Part shown: positions 20,983-29,888 of the stretch, one piece after another
Position numbering within the stretch: position 1 is the first letter of the stretch
Layout: each line of letters starts with the position of its first letter
DNA from: Chrysaora quinquecirrha
Taxonomy: Eukaryota > Cnidaria > Scyphozoa > Semaeostomeae > Pelagiidae
Assembly: GCA_014526335.1 (NCBI GenBank)
Contig: JACTAT010000241.1
Span: 68,531 to 132,530 of the forward strand
Direction of reading: 5' to 3'
DNA: 64,000 bases
The notes under the pieces: model-generated
Database searches by the model: none
Told to the model about the DNA's origin: nothing
Seen by the model: the letters and a program-made list of their open reading frames with translations, nothing else
Program-made: the position numbers and the translations under genes

Positions 20983-22312
20983 GTGTAGTTCTTTTCAACA
21001 TTTCTTGAAGAATCAATCTCAATTGTACCATTGAAATCACCAATACGATCAGGTTGTGAGGTCCATCTGCTGTTGCACTTCCAAATGTAAGCTTCAGTTC
21101 GAGATTTCCACTTCGTGGCAAGGCAAATTGTTCGTCTTTGCAATTACCACTTGCTGTTAGATCTATTATCCACAACGTGTAGCCAGATGCCCAATTAGTA
21201 CCATTCAACAGTGTTTGTCTTCCATCCAAAGCTTTATCCAAATGTATGAATGCTTCTGCAATGTCTTTTGTAGCAAAATTTGTGTTTATCTTTGGGAAAA
21301 ATTGCAAACTATCTATCAGAATTTCCACTGACGTGATATTCAGATGTTTGAAAAAGAAAGGGTTTTTTCCAAAGTTACCATTGAGTGCACTATTTTCAAC
21401 AGCAGCAAACACAAGTCGTTTTGGAACTATTCCATTGAACAGATTATCCCTTCTCCAATCTAGAATACCGTTGTCGATAGAAAATGTTGTGATTTCAGAG
21501 CGTTGGATAGGATACAAAGCTGGTTGCTTGTGAATGGTTCTTTCAATTGCATCCATGATGGTTGTTGATGCTTTTAGCTTTCGCATTCTCAACTTTATTG
21601 ATTTGATTAGCAAAGAACCATACTCATCTGCTGTTGGATCTCTCATAAATATGAAAGCATCACTGTTTGGGATGAATTGCCATAACATTCGTACACCTGG
21701 TAGCAAGAATCTTCTTTGCTGACAAAGACCTACAAATGGTCTCATAATCACTTTAACCAACTTCCCACCATCAAACAATGCTGAGCGTATTGCCAAACCC
21801 TTGTTTCCTACAGCAGATGCAGGATTGGGAAAGAGAGCTTGCATTGCTGCAGATGTGTCTGTGTCTGGTATGTAACCTTCAAACTTCAATCTTCCATCCA
21901 AGTCAATGTCATCATTCAAAATCAATTGTTTGAACATTGACAAGTAGGGATACAGCCCATTTGATTGGGTTAACAAGGTGTCCCCAGCTCTCACATCAAT
22001 CTGTCTGAATATTGCATGACCAAAATTGTTGATTATTCCAAATTTCTTTGTGGATGTTTTTTCATCCGCACCAAGTGGGGTACCATCCAGTTTAGCAGCT
22101 TGAATCGTTAAATGAACTTCTGTGTTTAGCAGATCGTAAACAAATTCAGGTGTTAGCTCTGGAACTTCAATGTCAATTGTTTGTTTCGAATTATTCGTCA
22201 CTCCAGCACGACTGTTGTAATCGACATCAACTCTTTCTATGATGGAGCCTTCAAGCAGTGGAGGTGCAAATAGATTAAAACCCTCTGCACATTTTGTTCC
22301 CAACTGTAGCAT
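20972..22312 (-). CDS. Polinton major capsid protein (double jelly-roll)
   Basis: 446 aa. The sequence resembles the proteins annotated in many invertebrate genomes as 'F54H12.2-like', which are Polinton/adintovirus major capsid proteins. Visible family landmarks: GLYPYLSMFKQLI (about 120), LLPGVRMLWQFIPNSDAF (about 205-220), ALYPIQRSEITTF (about 265), NPFFFKHLNI (about 320), WASGYTLWIIDLT (about 380) and RSGNLELKLTFG (about 405). The family forms hexon-like trimers in icosahedral virions. The last ~25 residues read in the wrong frame: the family-like C-terminal end (IEID...RNV) is present in the adjacent frame, so a 1-bp indel at about 21045 is likely. It starts 3 bp after the preceding core-like gene. 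Confidence 0.9.
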   Translation of the reverse strand: MLQLGTKCAEGFNLFAPPLLEGSIIERVDVDYNSRAGVTNNSKQTIDIEVPELTPEFVYDLLNTEVHLTIQAAKLDGTPLGADEKTSTKKFGIINNFGHAIFRQIDVRAGDTLLTQSNGLYPYLSMFKQLILNDDIDLDGRLKFEGYIPDTDTSAAMQALFPNPASAVGNKGLAIRSALFDGGKLVKVIMRPFVGLCQQRRFLLPGVRMLWQFIPNSDAFIFMRDPTADEYGSLLIKSIKLRMRKLKASTTIMDAIERTIHKQPALYPIQRSEITTFSIDNGILDWRRDNLFNGIVPKRLVFAAVENSALNGNFGKNPFFFKHLNITSVEILIDSLQFFPKINTNFATKDIAEAFIHLDKALDGRQTLLNGTNWASGYTLWIIDLTASGNCKDEQFALPRSGNLELKLTFGSATADGPHNLIVLVISMVQLRLILQEMLKRTTHDE

Positions 22313-22314
22313 TA

Positions 22315-22905
22315 TTAAAAGTTCTGTCCTGAATACAACTGCCTTTCTAATTCTTTGATAACATCCAATGTCTTGTCCGTATCTTTAACGGCAGATCTTG
22401 AAATGCCTGATTGATCCATGCTTTCTTTTATAGACGTTTTAGTAGAAGTAGTTGGAACTCCTAGCATCTGTTTTACCAATGCAGCAGATTCTTTTTTCAC
22501 CAATGCTTTCGTTCCTGGTTTGTTAAGCAATGTCTTTGTAAGATTCTCAACCTGTTTTTTGGTTATTTTCTTTGCTTTTCTCACACCTGTTTTTACAGCT
22601 TTCTTTGCTAATTTTGTTCCAGATTTCTTTACATGCCTGATAGTCTTTGCCGCTAATGCTTTTGTGTGCTTTTTTGCAGAGTTGGCAACTGTCTTTGCTA
22701 ATTTTGAACCAATATTAGACAGAAAGCCTTCTCCATATGTTCTTGCATTCCAAGGAAAGTCTATAGGATTTATGGGTGGAGGGTGATCCATATCAGGATA
22801 AAGATCGATTCTTCCATCACCTTTCTGAGATTTTTTCACCGTTTTAGCTTTTGATTTTCCAGCAGGCATATACTGTACTGCAGAAGTCGTTGGAAATTTC
22901 CCCAT
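22315..22905 (-). CDS. Lys/Arg-rich core-like (DNA-condensing) protein
   Basis: 196 aa and strongly basic: repeated AKK, TKKA and KKAVKTG words fill residues 65-135, after a Pro/Asp-rich N-terminus (DLYPDMDHPPPINPIDFP). The position between the minor and major capsid genes and the composition recall adenovirus core proteins VII/X and similar Polinton proteins. DNA condensation in the virion is inferred, not shown. The frame is intact. The genes are tightly packed: its stop is followed within 3 bp by the capsid start. Confidence 0.65.
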   Translation of the reverse strand: MGKFPTTSAVQYMPAGKSKAKTVKKSQKGDGRIDLYPDMDHPPPINPIDFPWNARTYGEGFLSNIGSKLAKTVANSAKKHTKALAAKTIRHVKKSGTKLAKKAVKTGVRKAKKITKKQVENLTKTLLNKPGTKALVKKESAALVKQMLGVPTTSTKTSIKESMDQSGISRSAVKDTDKTLDVIKELERQLYSGQNF

Positions 22906-22906
22906 T

Positions 22907-24017
22907 CTATATCACTTTACGAAAGTGAACTAACAATTGTGGATTTTTGTCCAACTCAATAGATTGACCGCTCTCGTCGAGAATTTCAAATGAGAAATCT
23001 CCAATCTGATTGAATAGCAGTGGAAAATAATGCAGATTCTCGAACTGAATCCAATTTATACCCTTTTTGTTCCTCAAAGCACACATTCGGAAAAGTGGTG
23101 TTTTCGTACTGTTCAGCATCCTAAAATCTAACAAGTTACAATACACGAATATGTTTGTTCCATTTGGAAGATGTTCTGGAGGTGGGTAATATTCGGTTTC
23201 AAACTCGTCGGAAGGATCTGAGATTAGGAATGTCTTTTTCGTAAAGTTGTAGTATTTACTCTTGTATTCAAATCCTCCAATTATTGGTGAAGATATCTTT
23301 TTCACTTGTCGAGTGTACACATTAGTCCACATTCTATTTACACTTTGATGATCTGCAGGCACAAAACCGAGCATTTTCGCCAGGTTTGGATTCATCTCTA
23401 TCATTCCAACATAAAATGGAATTGTTAATTTGTATTTTCTTTCATCCAGAGTAAATTTGGGTAGTCTAAAAAATGATGGTGAAGTTAACCACGGCAGGCT
23501 AGGATATTTATCTCCCAACCATTTTCTTATAATTTCATACCACTCAATTATATCTTTAGTCAATAGATCAACAATTTCTTTTCGACTCAGCCGTGCATTT
23601 GGATTTTTTGCAAAATAGTCATTGAAAACTTCATTGTCTTCGTAATACATCCCTTCTCTGTTATATCTGGCATTGTGAGTTGCAATATCGAATTCGTTGA
23701 ATCGAACTCTGTCACTTGTATTACCATAATTACATGCGGCAAATGCTCTATTTGTTGTTTCATCTTCAAACTCGAGTGTCGGGAGCTGACAAAAAAATCT
23801 TAGCGCTCCATTATTTGCATCAATGATTAGATCTTCATATGAAAATTTCATTCTGATCATCAGCTGGTAAGTGTTCGAAAAATAGATTCACGAGTGCTGC
23901 TTTCCATTGTCCTTTAAGAAGCAGAGATGGTTGTTTCCTTACATGCCAGACATTATCGATTTTATTTTTCTTGTCAAGCTCAATCTGCATGTAAAACTCA
24001 TTTTCTGTTACTTCCAT
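22907..24017 (-). CDS. Polinton minor capsid (penton-type single jelly-roll) protein, in two overlapping frames
   Basis: The short upstream frame (24017-23835, about 60 aa) contains LLKGQWKAALVNLFFEHLP, matching the N-terminal 'GxWevAL' signature of Polinton penton proteins. The main frame (23860-22907, 317 aa) contains the diagnostic C-terminal half: NIFVYCNLLDFRMLNSTKTP, PLFRMCALRN, FENLHYFPLL and LLVHFRKVI. The two frames overlap by 26 bp around GATGATCAGAATG. Either one gene has suffered a 1-bp indel or the second frame is reached by reinitiation or frameshifting. Given the other breaks in this element, an indel is the simplest view. The family forms the pentameric vertices of the capsid. 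Confidence 0.85.
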
Positions 24018-24387
24018 TTTCAAACTTTAACAGTACGTAGGAGTTTGTAGCCGCGTTGTTAATTTGCTGCTTAGTCTGTGCATCAATCAGATTTATTCTC
24101 ATTGATTTGACTGCAGAAGACCTTAATCTGCATGCTCTTGTATGTAGTATCTTTCCAACTTGATTTGTAACGCCTGCACATATAATTGGTATCTCCAATA
24201 AACTATCACCTTCTACCAAATCCGACGTCAGGAAAAATAATGTTTCTTCGTGCGCATTCGTTGTATTTATACAATATTCTACAACGCTGAGTTTGTTCAA
24301 CTCTGAAGACAAATGATGCTCCAGCTCAACATGTCTATTAAACTGGTTAATTTTGAGGAACGATTCATTCACAGTAAGAAACGACAT
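23998..24387 (-). CDS. Polinton-encoded protein, unknown function
   Basis: 129 aa from ATG at 24387, overlapping the penton gene start by about 20 bp. Predominantly beta-like sequence with VNQVGKILHTRACRLRSSAV in the middle and YVLLKFENG at the end. No family recognised. Its position directly upstream of penton and its beta-rich look would fit a small structural protein, which is inference. The TATAAATT box at 24539-24546 lies about 155 bp upstream. Confidence 0.6.
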   Translation of the reverse strand: MSFLTVNESFLKINQFNRHVELEHHLSSELNKLSVVEYCINTTNAHEETLFFLTSDLVEGDSLLEIPIICAGVTNQVGKILHTRACRLRSSAVKSMRINLIDAQTKQQINNAATNSYVLLKFENGSNRK

Positions 24388-24538
24388 GATTCGTACAAGC
24401 TCTTATGAATAGCTACAAGATGTTCAAAGGGCATTTGTAGATAATTCACTGAAGAGGGAAAAAAAATACACCTTTATTAATAGCAAGGTTTTATTCTGAT
24501 ATTCAAAAATGTTCTACCAACTACATCATCAGAGTTTA

Positions 24539-24546
24539 AATTTATA
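24539..24546 (-). promoter_or_regulatory. TATAAATT box (minus strand)
   Basis: Same octamer as found upstream of several genes of this element. Here it is about 155 bp from the next ATG (24387), further than elsewhere, so an untranslated leader or intron may intervene. Confidence 0.45.
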
Positions 24547-24649
24547 GGTAATTTAGTAACATGATCAAGTAAAACAACATGTATGGAGCTAAACTGAAGT
24601 TTTTCTACAGGAACATAGTTTATATGTTTTGGTTCAAATGCATGAGTAT

Positions 24650-25003
24650 CTAATTCTCTGCTGTTTGTATTGTTAACAGCTGTTCGTAGCGTTCTTTAAC
24701 ATCATCCTCTAACAAATAGCTTGCAACTTCAAGCTGAACATTGTTGTCACTGTTGCTGCTCCAGATCAAATGTGTTGTTCTTCTGATTGCACTCAGATCA
24801 AATGTTTTTTCTGCTTGGACATTAAATGCACGTATGAATTCATTGAACACATCATATCCAGAATGTTTATTGCCTAAATCCAAGTAATTCTTTTCTTGAA
24901 ATATAAAGGTTTCCAATCCATCTAGTGTTGCGCCGCTCGGTTTCTTCACCGTTGTATACCTGAGCCAGTCGTCGGGCTGCACTCACTTCCTAACAATAGG
25001 AAG
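24650..25003 (-). pseudogene. Polinton-encoded unknown protein, broken start
   Basis: The open part (24982-24650) encodes about 110 aa with VQPDDWLRYTTVKK, NKHSGYDVFNEFIRAF and YLLEDDVKERYEQL. It begins right after a TGA, while a plausible ATG (about 25003) starts a different frame, so a small indel probably separates start and body. No family recognised; the acidic C-terminal half may be helical. Confidence 0.45.
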
Positions 25004-25027
25004 AAATACATCGAGAACTCCGACCTG

Positions 25028-25252
25028 CTATTTCTTGCTTGGATTCAACATGATCTCATTCGGTAAGTCAACTCTGAAATCGCTCAACAGCTTTGAAAAT
25101 TTCTGTCTGTCCAGCTCATCGTCTCCCGTTGGTTGAATGTCGGGAGTGAAAATTACATCAAAAGGTTTGTTTTGAATATGTGCTGGTACTAAACTGCAAC
25201 CAGCTGATCTTCTCCAATCCATTCTGCAAAAGAGTCTGGATAGCCTCGCCAA
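25028..25252 (-). CDS. Short unknown frame between integrase and next gene
   Basis: Up to 74 aa, overlapping the integrase chromodomain in another frame. The part outside the overlap reads PFDVIFTPDIQPTGDDELDR and FRVDLPNEIMLNPSKK. I do not recognise it. It may be a real small gene with a later start or the degraded end of one. Confidence 0.3.
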   Translation of the reverse strand: MARLSRLFCRMDWRRSAGCSLVPAHIQNKPFDVIFTPDIQPTGDDELDRQKFSKLLSDFRVDLPNEIMLNPSKK

Positions 25253-26259
25253 GTTACGAGCAACTGCTTCTTGTTGCGCGTTCTCCTTTTAGGCACATTT
25301 TTCAGTACAAAGATTTTGGGTAAATCTATCTGCTACAACTGAGTTTCGTATACTCTTTCCTCAATCAACTCTCCTGACAAATCTTTTACAATGTATGTTC
25401 GTGGACTGGTTGCAAGCACTTTTGCAATCTGAAACACTTCTTCTGTCCAATTGGGTCTGCTTCCTTTCTCAAACTTTTGTTTTACAATGCTCAGTCTTAC
25501 ATAATCACCTTCTTTAAACTTTGGATTAGGTAGTGTTTGACGGCTCTCATTTGGATAGAGTTTTCTCTTAACCTCTCCTATATTCAAAGCATTCACATCA
25601 ACAGGCTTTCTACCAATCGATCTATGATAGGCATTATTGTATGAATCAACCAGACTCTGAAGAACATCTTTGTATCGCAAGGTATTATGTGCTGTGAAGT
25701 ATTTGAACATTTTACTTTTAAGAGTTCTATTGAATCTCTCAACAATTGCAGCCTTGGTGTCGTTTTTGGCTTTATATGAGTGAATTCCTTTTGACTTTAA
25801 GAAATTTTGAAACTTGGCATTGATAAATTCTGTTCCTTGATCATAGCGTAACTTTTCTGGTTTTCTTCCTTCATTCAGTATCGATCGAAATGCATTAATA
25901 ATTACCATGGCATGTTTTGTTTTCAATGATCTCACCCGACATATTTACTAAAGGTGTCGATACAGGTTAACAAAAATGTGTCCCCATCGTTGAATTCTTT
26001 GAGATTTTTACATCTACGAGATCACAAGACCATAGATAATCTATATTGTTTGTATAAATCCGTTGTCTCTTGAACTTTTTCCTTGCCGGTCTGCGTATAG
26101 AGTAAGCAATGTTCTGTCTGCTCCACTTTTTCAATTGATCAAACGTTAAGGAGGGAATTTCAATTTTAGCTTCTTTAAAAATTTTCTTAATCCTGACAAA
26201 GATGCTGGAAAAGTTGCGTCCGAATAGAATTTGTTCAATTGATTAAACAAATCACTCAT
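25189..26259 (-). pseudogene. Polinton integrase (RVE family with chromodomain), degraded
   Basis: N-terminal MSDLFNQLNKFYSDATFP begins at 26259. After a frame change near 26180 comes an HHCC-like/linker segment (FDQLKKWSRQNIAYS, then YLWSCDLVDV with the first catalytic Asp). Further changes fall near 26005 and 25940. The long frame 25935-25336 carries KLRYDQGTEF (second Asp) and KAAIVERFNRTLKS (catalytic Glu). An in-frame TAG at 25333-25335 is followed in the same frame by a chromodomain-like tail (LLVTWRGYPDSFAEWIGED) ending at 25189. The family performs strand transfer at 6-bp staggered sites. Three frame changes and a nonsense codon make it inactive as read. Single-base assembly errors could account for some. 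Confidence 0.9.
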
Positions 26260-26826
26260 CTTTTATTGCGCTTTCCAACTCTGCTCTTCTTCTTCTTCTT
26301 CGTAGTTGATTTTTTACCTTTTCCCATCTGTTTTATTACCTTAATTGCTTGTTGCTGTGCAGCTCTTTGAGCCTGTCTTTCAAGTGCCTTTATAGCATTT
26401 TTGGCGGCTCTTTTGTTGTCAACTTTCTTACCTCTACCGAATAATCCTTTCAACAGGCTAGGCCCTACGAGCAGCGTAGCTACTGGGGAGGGGGGTGTGG
26501 GGGTTGTCACACCCCCCAATATTTCCAAAATATTGAAAACATTCGGGCAAATTTTCGAAAACATCTTTTTAAATTATGGAATTAAATGCAAATACTCATT
26601 TGATCACTTTAAATACTCACATTTAAGATATAAAATGTTGTCAAAACTCTAAAAAAAAATTAATTATTCACTCATAGTTATGTTTTCATCGGATTTCTCA
26701 TTTATTGAACTTTCAGGACTTTTATGGGAAACGAGAAAATTCGGGCAAATTTATTGACACCCCCCAAATATTTCAAGTATAAATACGCCCCTGCCTACGA
26801 GACCTTAACGCTGGAATCATTGCCAT
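26256..26826 (-). pseudogene. Small Lys-rich protein split by a hAT-type MITE
   Basis: Outside the insertion the minus strand encodes, from ATG 26826, a short start (MAMIPAL) and, after the MITE and a frame change, PSLLKGLFGRGKKVDNKRAA, ALERQAQRAAQQQA and a tail of Lys/Arg (KKSTTKKKKKSRVGKRNKR). It is highly basic like small adenovirus core peptides. Its stop overlaps the integrase start. The role as a second core protein is inferred from composition only. Confidence 0.55.
26472..26793. mobile_element. hAT-type MITE, 322 bp
   Basis: Flanked by an exact 8-bp duplication CCTACGAG (26464-26471 and 26794-26801), the length made by hAT transposases. The right end in reverse reads CAGGGGCGTATTTATAC, a hAT-like terminus; the left end CAGCGTAGC is a poorer match. 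The interior has GGGGGGTGT words at both ends and no coding capacity. Confidence 0.85.
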
Positions 26827-26856
26827 TTTTTAACTTTCTCGATCGGTTTTTCTTTT

Positions 26857-27039
26857 TCACCTTCCTCTTCCTTTTCCTTCTTCCTTTTCCTTTTGTGATG
26901 GTAAAATACTGTCAATTGCAAAGCTGCCCAAGCTATCCACTGCTCCTGTTGCTAAACCTGCAGCTGCTTTCGTTGCAATGGATTTTGCCAGTGATTTTGT
27001 CAACAAGCCTGTAAGCAACCTTGCAATAACTGCACTCAT
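26857..27039 (-). CDS. Small amphipathic protein of the Polinton
   Basis: 60 aa from ATG 27039. The N-terminal 45 residues are Ala/Leu/Ser-rich and amphipathic (SAVIARLLTGLLTKSLAKSI, AAAGLATGAVDSLGSFAI), followed by a charged tail (QKEKEEGKGRGR). An amphipathic helix plus a basic tail is what the membrane-lytic protein VI of adenoviruses looks like, and a similar role is possible. That rests on composition alone. A Lys-rich continuation is present in another frame just downstream, so the C-terminus may be truncated by an indel. Confidence 0.45.
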   Translation of the reverse strand: MSAVIARLLTGLLTKSLAKSIATKAAAGLATGAVDSLGSFAIDSILPSQKEKEEGKGRGR

Positions 27040-27068
27040 CACAACGACGTTTGTATTAATAAGCAATT

Positions 27069-27491
27069 TTAGACAGTGTAACGTTTTCTCACAAGTTTTC
27101 TCTCTTTTTCTCTCTGAGTTAGATGTTTGAAACCAGAGCTTTTTTGTAATTCCTTGATGAGAGTCAGTGCTCCAGTTGGCGCTCTACTTATAGGAATATC
27201 TTCACTGACTAAAAATGAAAGTATCTTTGAGAAATTACTGCCACGTATCGGTCGAGAATTGATGACCAGCCTTCCTCTCGTATCGGAATAATATCGATCA
27301 CTGTTTTCTTTGATAAACTTTAAAACGTCAGAAGCAGGTAAATCTTTCACTTTTGTTATCGACACACCAGTTTCTGTTGGAATGTCTAGAACCTTCTCGG
27401 CAAATGAATCAATTTCTTCTTTTTTCTTGTTCATCAAAGCATTGTACTCATCCAATGTCAACATTACCATTGTTGCATACTTATCAGCCAT
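27069..27491 (-). CDS. Polinton-encoded protein, unknown function
   Basis: 140 aa from ATG 27491. It begins MADKYATMVMLTLDEYNALM, has an acidic helical region, then RLVINSRPIRGSNFSKILSF and a basic C-terminus ending KERKLVRKRYTV. I recall similar proteins with a 'ltldeYnaL' start in other Polintons but know no function. A TATAAATT box is 39 bp upstream of the start. Confidence 0.6.
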   Translation of the reverse strand: MADKYATMVMLTLDEYNALMNKKKEEIDSFAEKVLDIPTETGVSITKVKDLPASDVLKFIKENSDRYYSDTRGRLVINSRPIRGSNFSKILSFLVSEDIPISRAPTGALTLIKELQKSSGFKHLTQREKERKLVRKRYTV

Positions 27492-27529
27492 ATTTACGCA
27501 CACAAACTGCAAAATTCAAGCATGGAATG

Positions 27530-27537
27530 AATTTATA
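27530..27537 (-). promoter_or_regulatory. TATAAATT box of the 140-aa gene
   Basis: Octamer 39-46 bp upstream of ATG 27491 on the minus strand; continues TATAAATTCATTCC. Confidence 0.6.
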
Positions 27538-27545
27538 GCCAATTT

Positions 27546-28213
27546 CTACAACGGCACATAAACCAATGGATGACCTTCATCAGCAAACACATTTGAGCGG
27601 AAAGCAAGTTTTTCATCTGAATTTTGGGAGAAATCACATAGCAGATATCCATATGGCTGGGCTGTTGCTTTTGCAAAAATATCAAGAAACACTTTGCTCT
27701 TTCTTGGCAAGACTTGTTGCACAAAAAACTGAATTTGGCTCTTATCACGTCGATTCTTGAACACTACAACATACTGTGCATTCAATGAAAGATTTCTAAT
27801 TTCAGTTCCTTTGGAAATATGTTCTGCCAAAGCGTAATCACGTTACAGTTCAAATGAGATCTTCCACGTGTAAAAAGTTTTCCGATATCTTTCATGTTTG
27901 CAATCTCGTGCATTAAATCATCTATAATGATTGTGCTTCCTTGCCCGTTTGCTTTGATCCACTCGTACAGATGTTCTGGAATCACAGTGAAGAATTTACT
28001 ATCGCCATCAAAGCTATTCCTGATACACTGAAATAATTCTGGCTGGTTAGAGCCACTAAACCACAAAAGCTTACGACATCGCTCTCCGCCATTCGCTACA
28101 AGACTGAATTCTTTCAACAATTTCTCAACCCAAGTGGTTTTGCCGCTTCCACTTGGTCCAGCAAGAATGAGAGAAAAAGGACACTTTAATCTCAAATCGT
28201 ACGTTTTCATCAT
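27546..28213 (-). pseudogene. Polinton packaging ATPase (FtsK/HerA type), one frameshift
   Basis: The N-terminal frame holds the Walker A motif LAGPSGSGKTTW (about residue 20) and Walker B TIIIDDLMHE (about 105), then LFTRGRSHLNCNVITLWQNI, the segment that precedes the arginine/sensor region in Polinton ATPases. The family signature continues in the -1 frame from about 27811 (NLSLNAQYVVVFKNRRDKSQ, PYGYLLCDFSQ, LVYVPL) to the stop at 27546. The shift point is the A-run in CCAAAGG; one missing A would explain it. Homologues pump the genome into preformed capsids. ATG 28213 is chosen as the first ATG in frame. Confidence 0.9.
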
Positions 28214-28290
28214 TACAACATTCAATAGTGTTTACAACATAAAGTCAACAGGTCTTTCATATACAATTTCATACAGATAAAGTAGTTGAG

Positions 28291-28887
28291 TTATTGCTGA
28301 TTCAATAAAGTTTGCATTTGCCAGACATCTTTTAGCAGAGTCTGAAGAACTTTGATCTGAAATTCAACAATGTCCTTTGCTGTTGTCATCGCTTCAAAGT
28401 TGCGTCTTACAAAGTCAGCAGGCAATGGTTCAGGTACTTCACTTGCAAGCTTTGTTGCAATTTCTTCTTGTTTGAAAAGATTGAAATCAAATAGAACTGG
28501 AAAATGATAACTTATCAGCTTAACTGGTTCTTGCATCAAACAGTCTGACATATGCCACTTTACATCTTGCATAGCATAACAACATCCAGCACAATAAGCT
28601 TTGGCTCTTGCTAGGATTGCTTTCTGAATAATGTTGACGACCAGCTGGGCGAAAAGATCCGGGTTTGTTTGCCTGTCCAGATCCTCGCTATTGTCGGCAA
28701 TTGGCAGTGGTGGTGTAGATTCAAGTCTTTCAATTGCTTCATAGGTACTGTACATTGAGTTGGCTAGCTCCCAGATTGAGTTTTCACCAACAGTCAGTTG
28801 CGTTCTTGTAGGATGCCCATTCAACCAACGTATAACAGTCAACACAATCTCATGGTTCGTTACTTTTCCAGAGTCATGCACAGTCAT
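28291..28887 (-). CDS. Polinton-encoded protein with Cys/His cluster
   Basis: 198 aa, intact. The middle contains AYCAGCCYAMQDVKWHMSDC, a Cys/His cluster that could bind a metal, embedded in helical sequence; the C-terminal half is leucine-rich (FQIKVLQTLLKDVWQMQTLL). Its ATG overlaps the stop of the upstream 129-aa gene (ATGA overlap), so translation of the two is probably linked or on nested transcripts. No family recognised. Confidence 0.6.
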   Translation of the reverse strand: MTVHDSGKVTNHEIVLTVIRWLNGHPTRTQLTVGENSIWELANSMYSTYEAIERLESTPPLPIADNSEDLDRQTNPDLFAQLVVNIIQKAILARAKAYCAGCCYAMQDVKWHMSDCLMQEPVKLISYHFPVLFDFNLFKQEEIATKLASEVPEPLPADFVRRNFEAMTTAKDIVEFQIKVLQTLLKDVWQMQTLLNQQ

Positions 28888-29273
28888 TCTGATTTGAAAC
28901 TCGGAAAATCTCTGTACAAATTTTCGTTATTCTGGAATTCATTCAGCAATTGTTGCGATATTGTGCTTGTGATTGTTGTTATGCCGCCATATTTTTTCGA
29001 AGTTTTATGAAGCTCCTGTTGTTTTATGAATTCAGCTCTTGCTACCTGATCAGCAACCAGCAGTCTTCCAACACTTTCGTTTTCTTTGCTTGTAAATGAG
29101 TCATAGATGAATGTCAGAAGTCTTATGAGTTGCATTTTATCAAACTTGAAACATACCTTCTTACCATCTTTCTTCGCATACTGCAGCAAGAACTGAGGTG
29201 CTCTGTTTTGTTTGAATATAATATTAAATTCACTTCCATATGAATCTGTACTTGTAAACAAAGTATTCGTCAT
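28884..29273 (-). CDS. Polinton-encoded 129-aa protein, unknown function
   Basis: Starts at ATG 29273 (MTNTLFTSTDSYGSEFNII), with a TATAAATT box about 66 bp upstream. The first half looks beta-rich and the second half helical (ADQVARAEFIKQQELHK, QQLLNEFQNNENLY). Intact. No family recognised. Confidence 0.6.
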   Translation of the reverse strand: MTNTLFTSTDSYGSEFNIIFKQNRAPQFLLQYAKKDGKKVCFKFDKMQLIRLLTFIYDSFTSKENESVGRLLVADQVARAEFIKQQELHKTSKKYGGITTITSTISQQLLNEFQNNENLYRDFPSFKSE

Positions 29274-29338
29274 GTTTGCAGTCTTCTGATCTCTACAAAT
29301 TTCAAACAGCAACTGAATGATTCAAAATTTTGCGCTCA

Positions 29339-29346
29339 AATTTATA
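29339..29346 (-). promoter_or_regulatory. TATAAATT box of the 129-aa gene
   Basis: Octamer continues TATAAATTTGAGCGC, strikingly like TATAAATTCAAGCGAG upstream of the C2H2 gene at 46590. Confidence 0.6.
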
Positions 29347-29394
29347 GAATCAGCAAATAGTATTCCAAATAAGGAGATAATCCTGTGGTGGTGA

Positions 29395-29850
29395 TTATTC
29401 TTTCAAGCTTTCTGTCAATTCTTTCACAGCTTGAAGCATTTCCTCCTCTCTATTTTTCAAATACGAGCTTGAAAATTGACTCCCATAATCATGTTCATCA
29501 TCAGATGGTTTGTTTCTCAACATTTCTGCATCTGCATCATTTGACTTTCGAAACTGTGCCTGCTGTGACAATTTACATTTCTTTGTCTTTGCTGCTGCTT
29601 CTTGTATAACTGTAGATTTTCTTTTCACATTCTTTTTTGGTTTATTACAGACAACAGCAACCTTTTTAGGTGATTCAGTAGAGAACTTTTGAATTTGATG
29701 AGGCTCAGCAGTAACTGTTGATTGAATTATTTGCTTGTATTCATCTACCAACTTTTCTGGCAGCTTTAGCTTTTCGGTGGGATCCCCAAAAACTCTTATC
29801 AAGTTAATGTACAGTTGTTGTTTGCCAGTATCGTAAGCAAAGGCTGCCAT
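29395..29850 (-). CDS. Polinton-encoded 151-aa protein with basic NLS-like region
   Basis: The N-terminal 50 residues are compact (YINLIRVFGDPTEKLKLPEK), the middle is basic (NKPKKNVKRKS, KTKKCKL), and the C-terminus is acidic and probably coiled coil (EEEMLQAVKELTESLKE). Intact. A nuclear accessory role is only a guess. The TATAAATT box at 29918-29925 lies inside the end of the upstream Bcl-2-like gene. Confidence 0.55.
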   Translation of the reverse strand: MAAFAYDTGKQQLYINLIRVFGDPTEKLKLPEKLVDEYKQIIQSTVTAEPHQIQKFSTESPKKVAVVCNKPKKNVKRKSTVIQEAAAKTKKCKLSQQAQFRKSNDADAEMLRNKPSDDEHDYGSQFSSSYLKNREEEMLQAVKELTESLKE

Positions 29851-29888
29851 GTTGATCCTTCTTGCATACAGTCACAAATCACAAAATG

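Noticed and set aside
21246..21722. Plus-strand frames across the capsid gene
   Set aside because: Antisense shadows of a recognised capsid gene.
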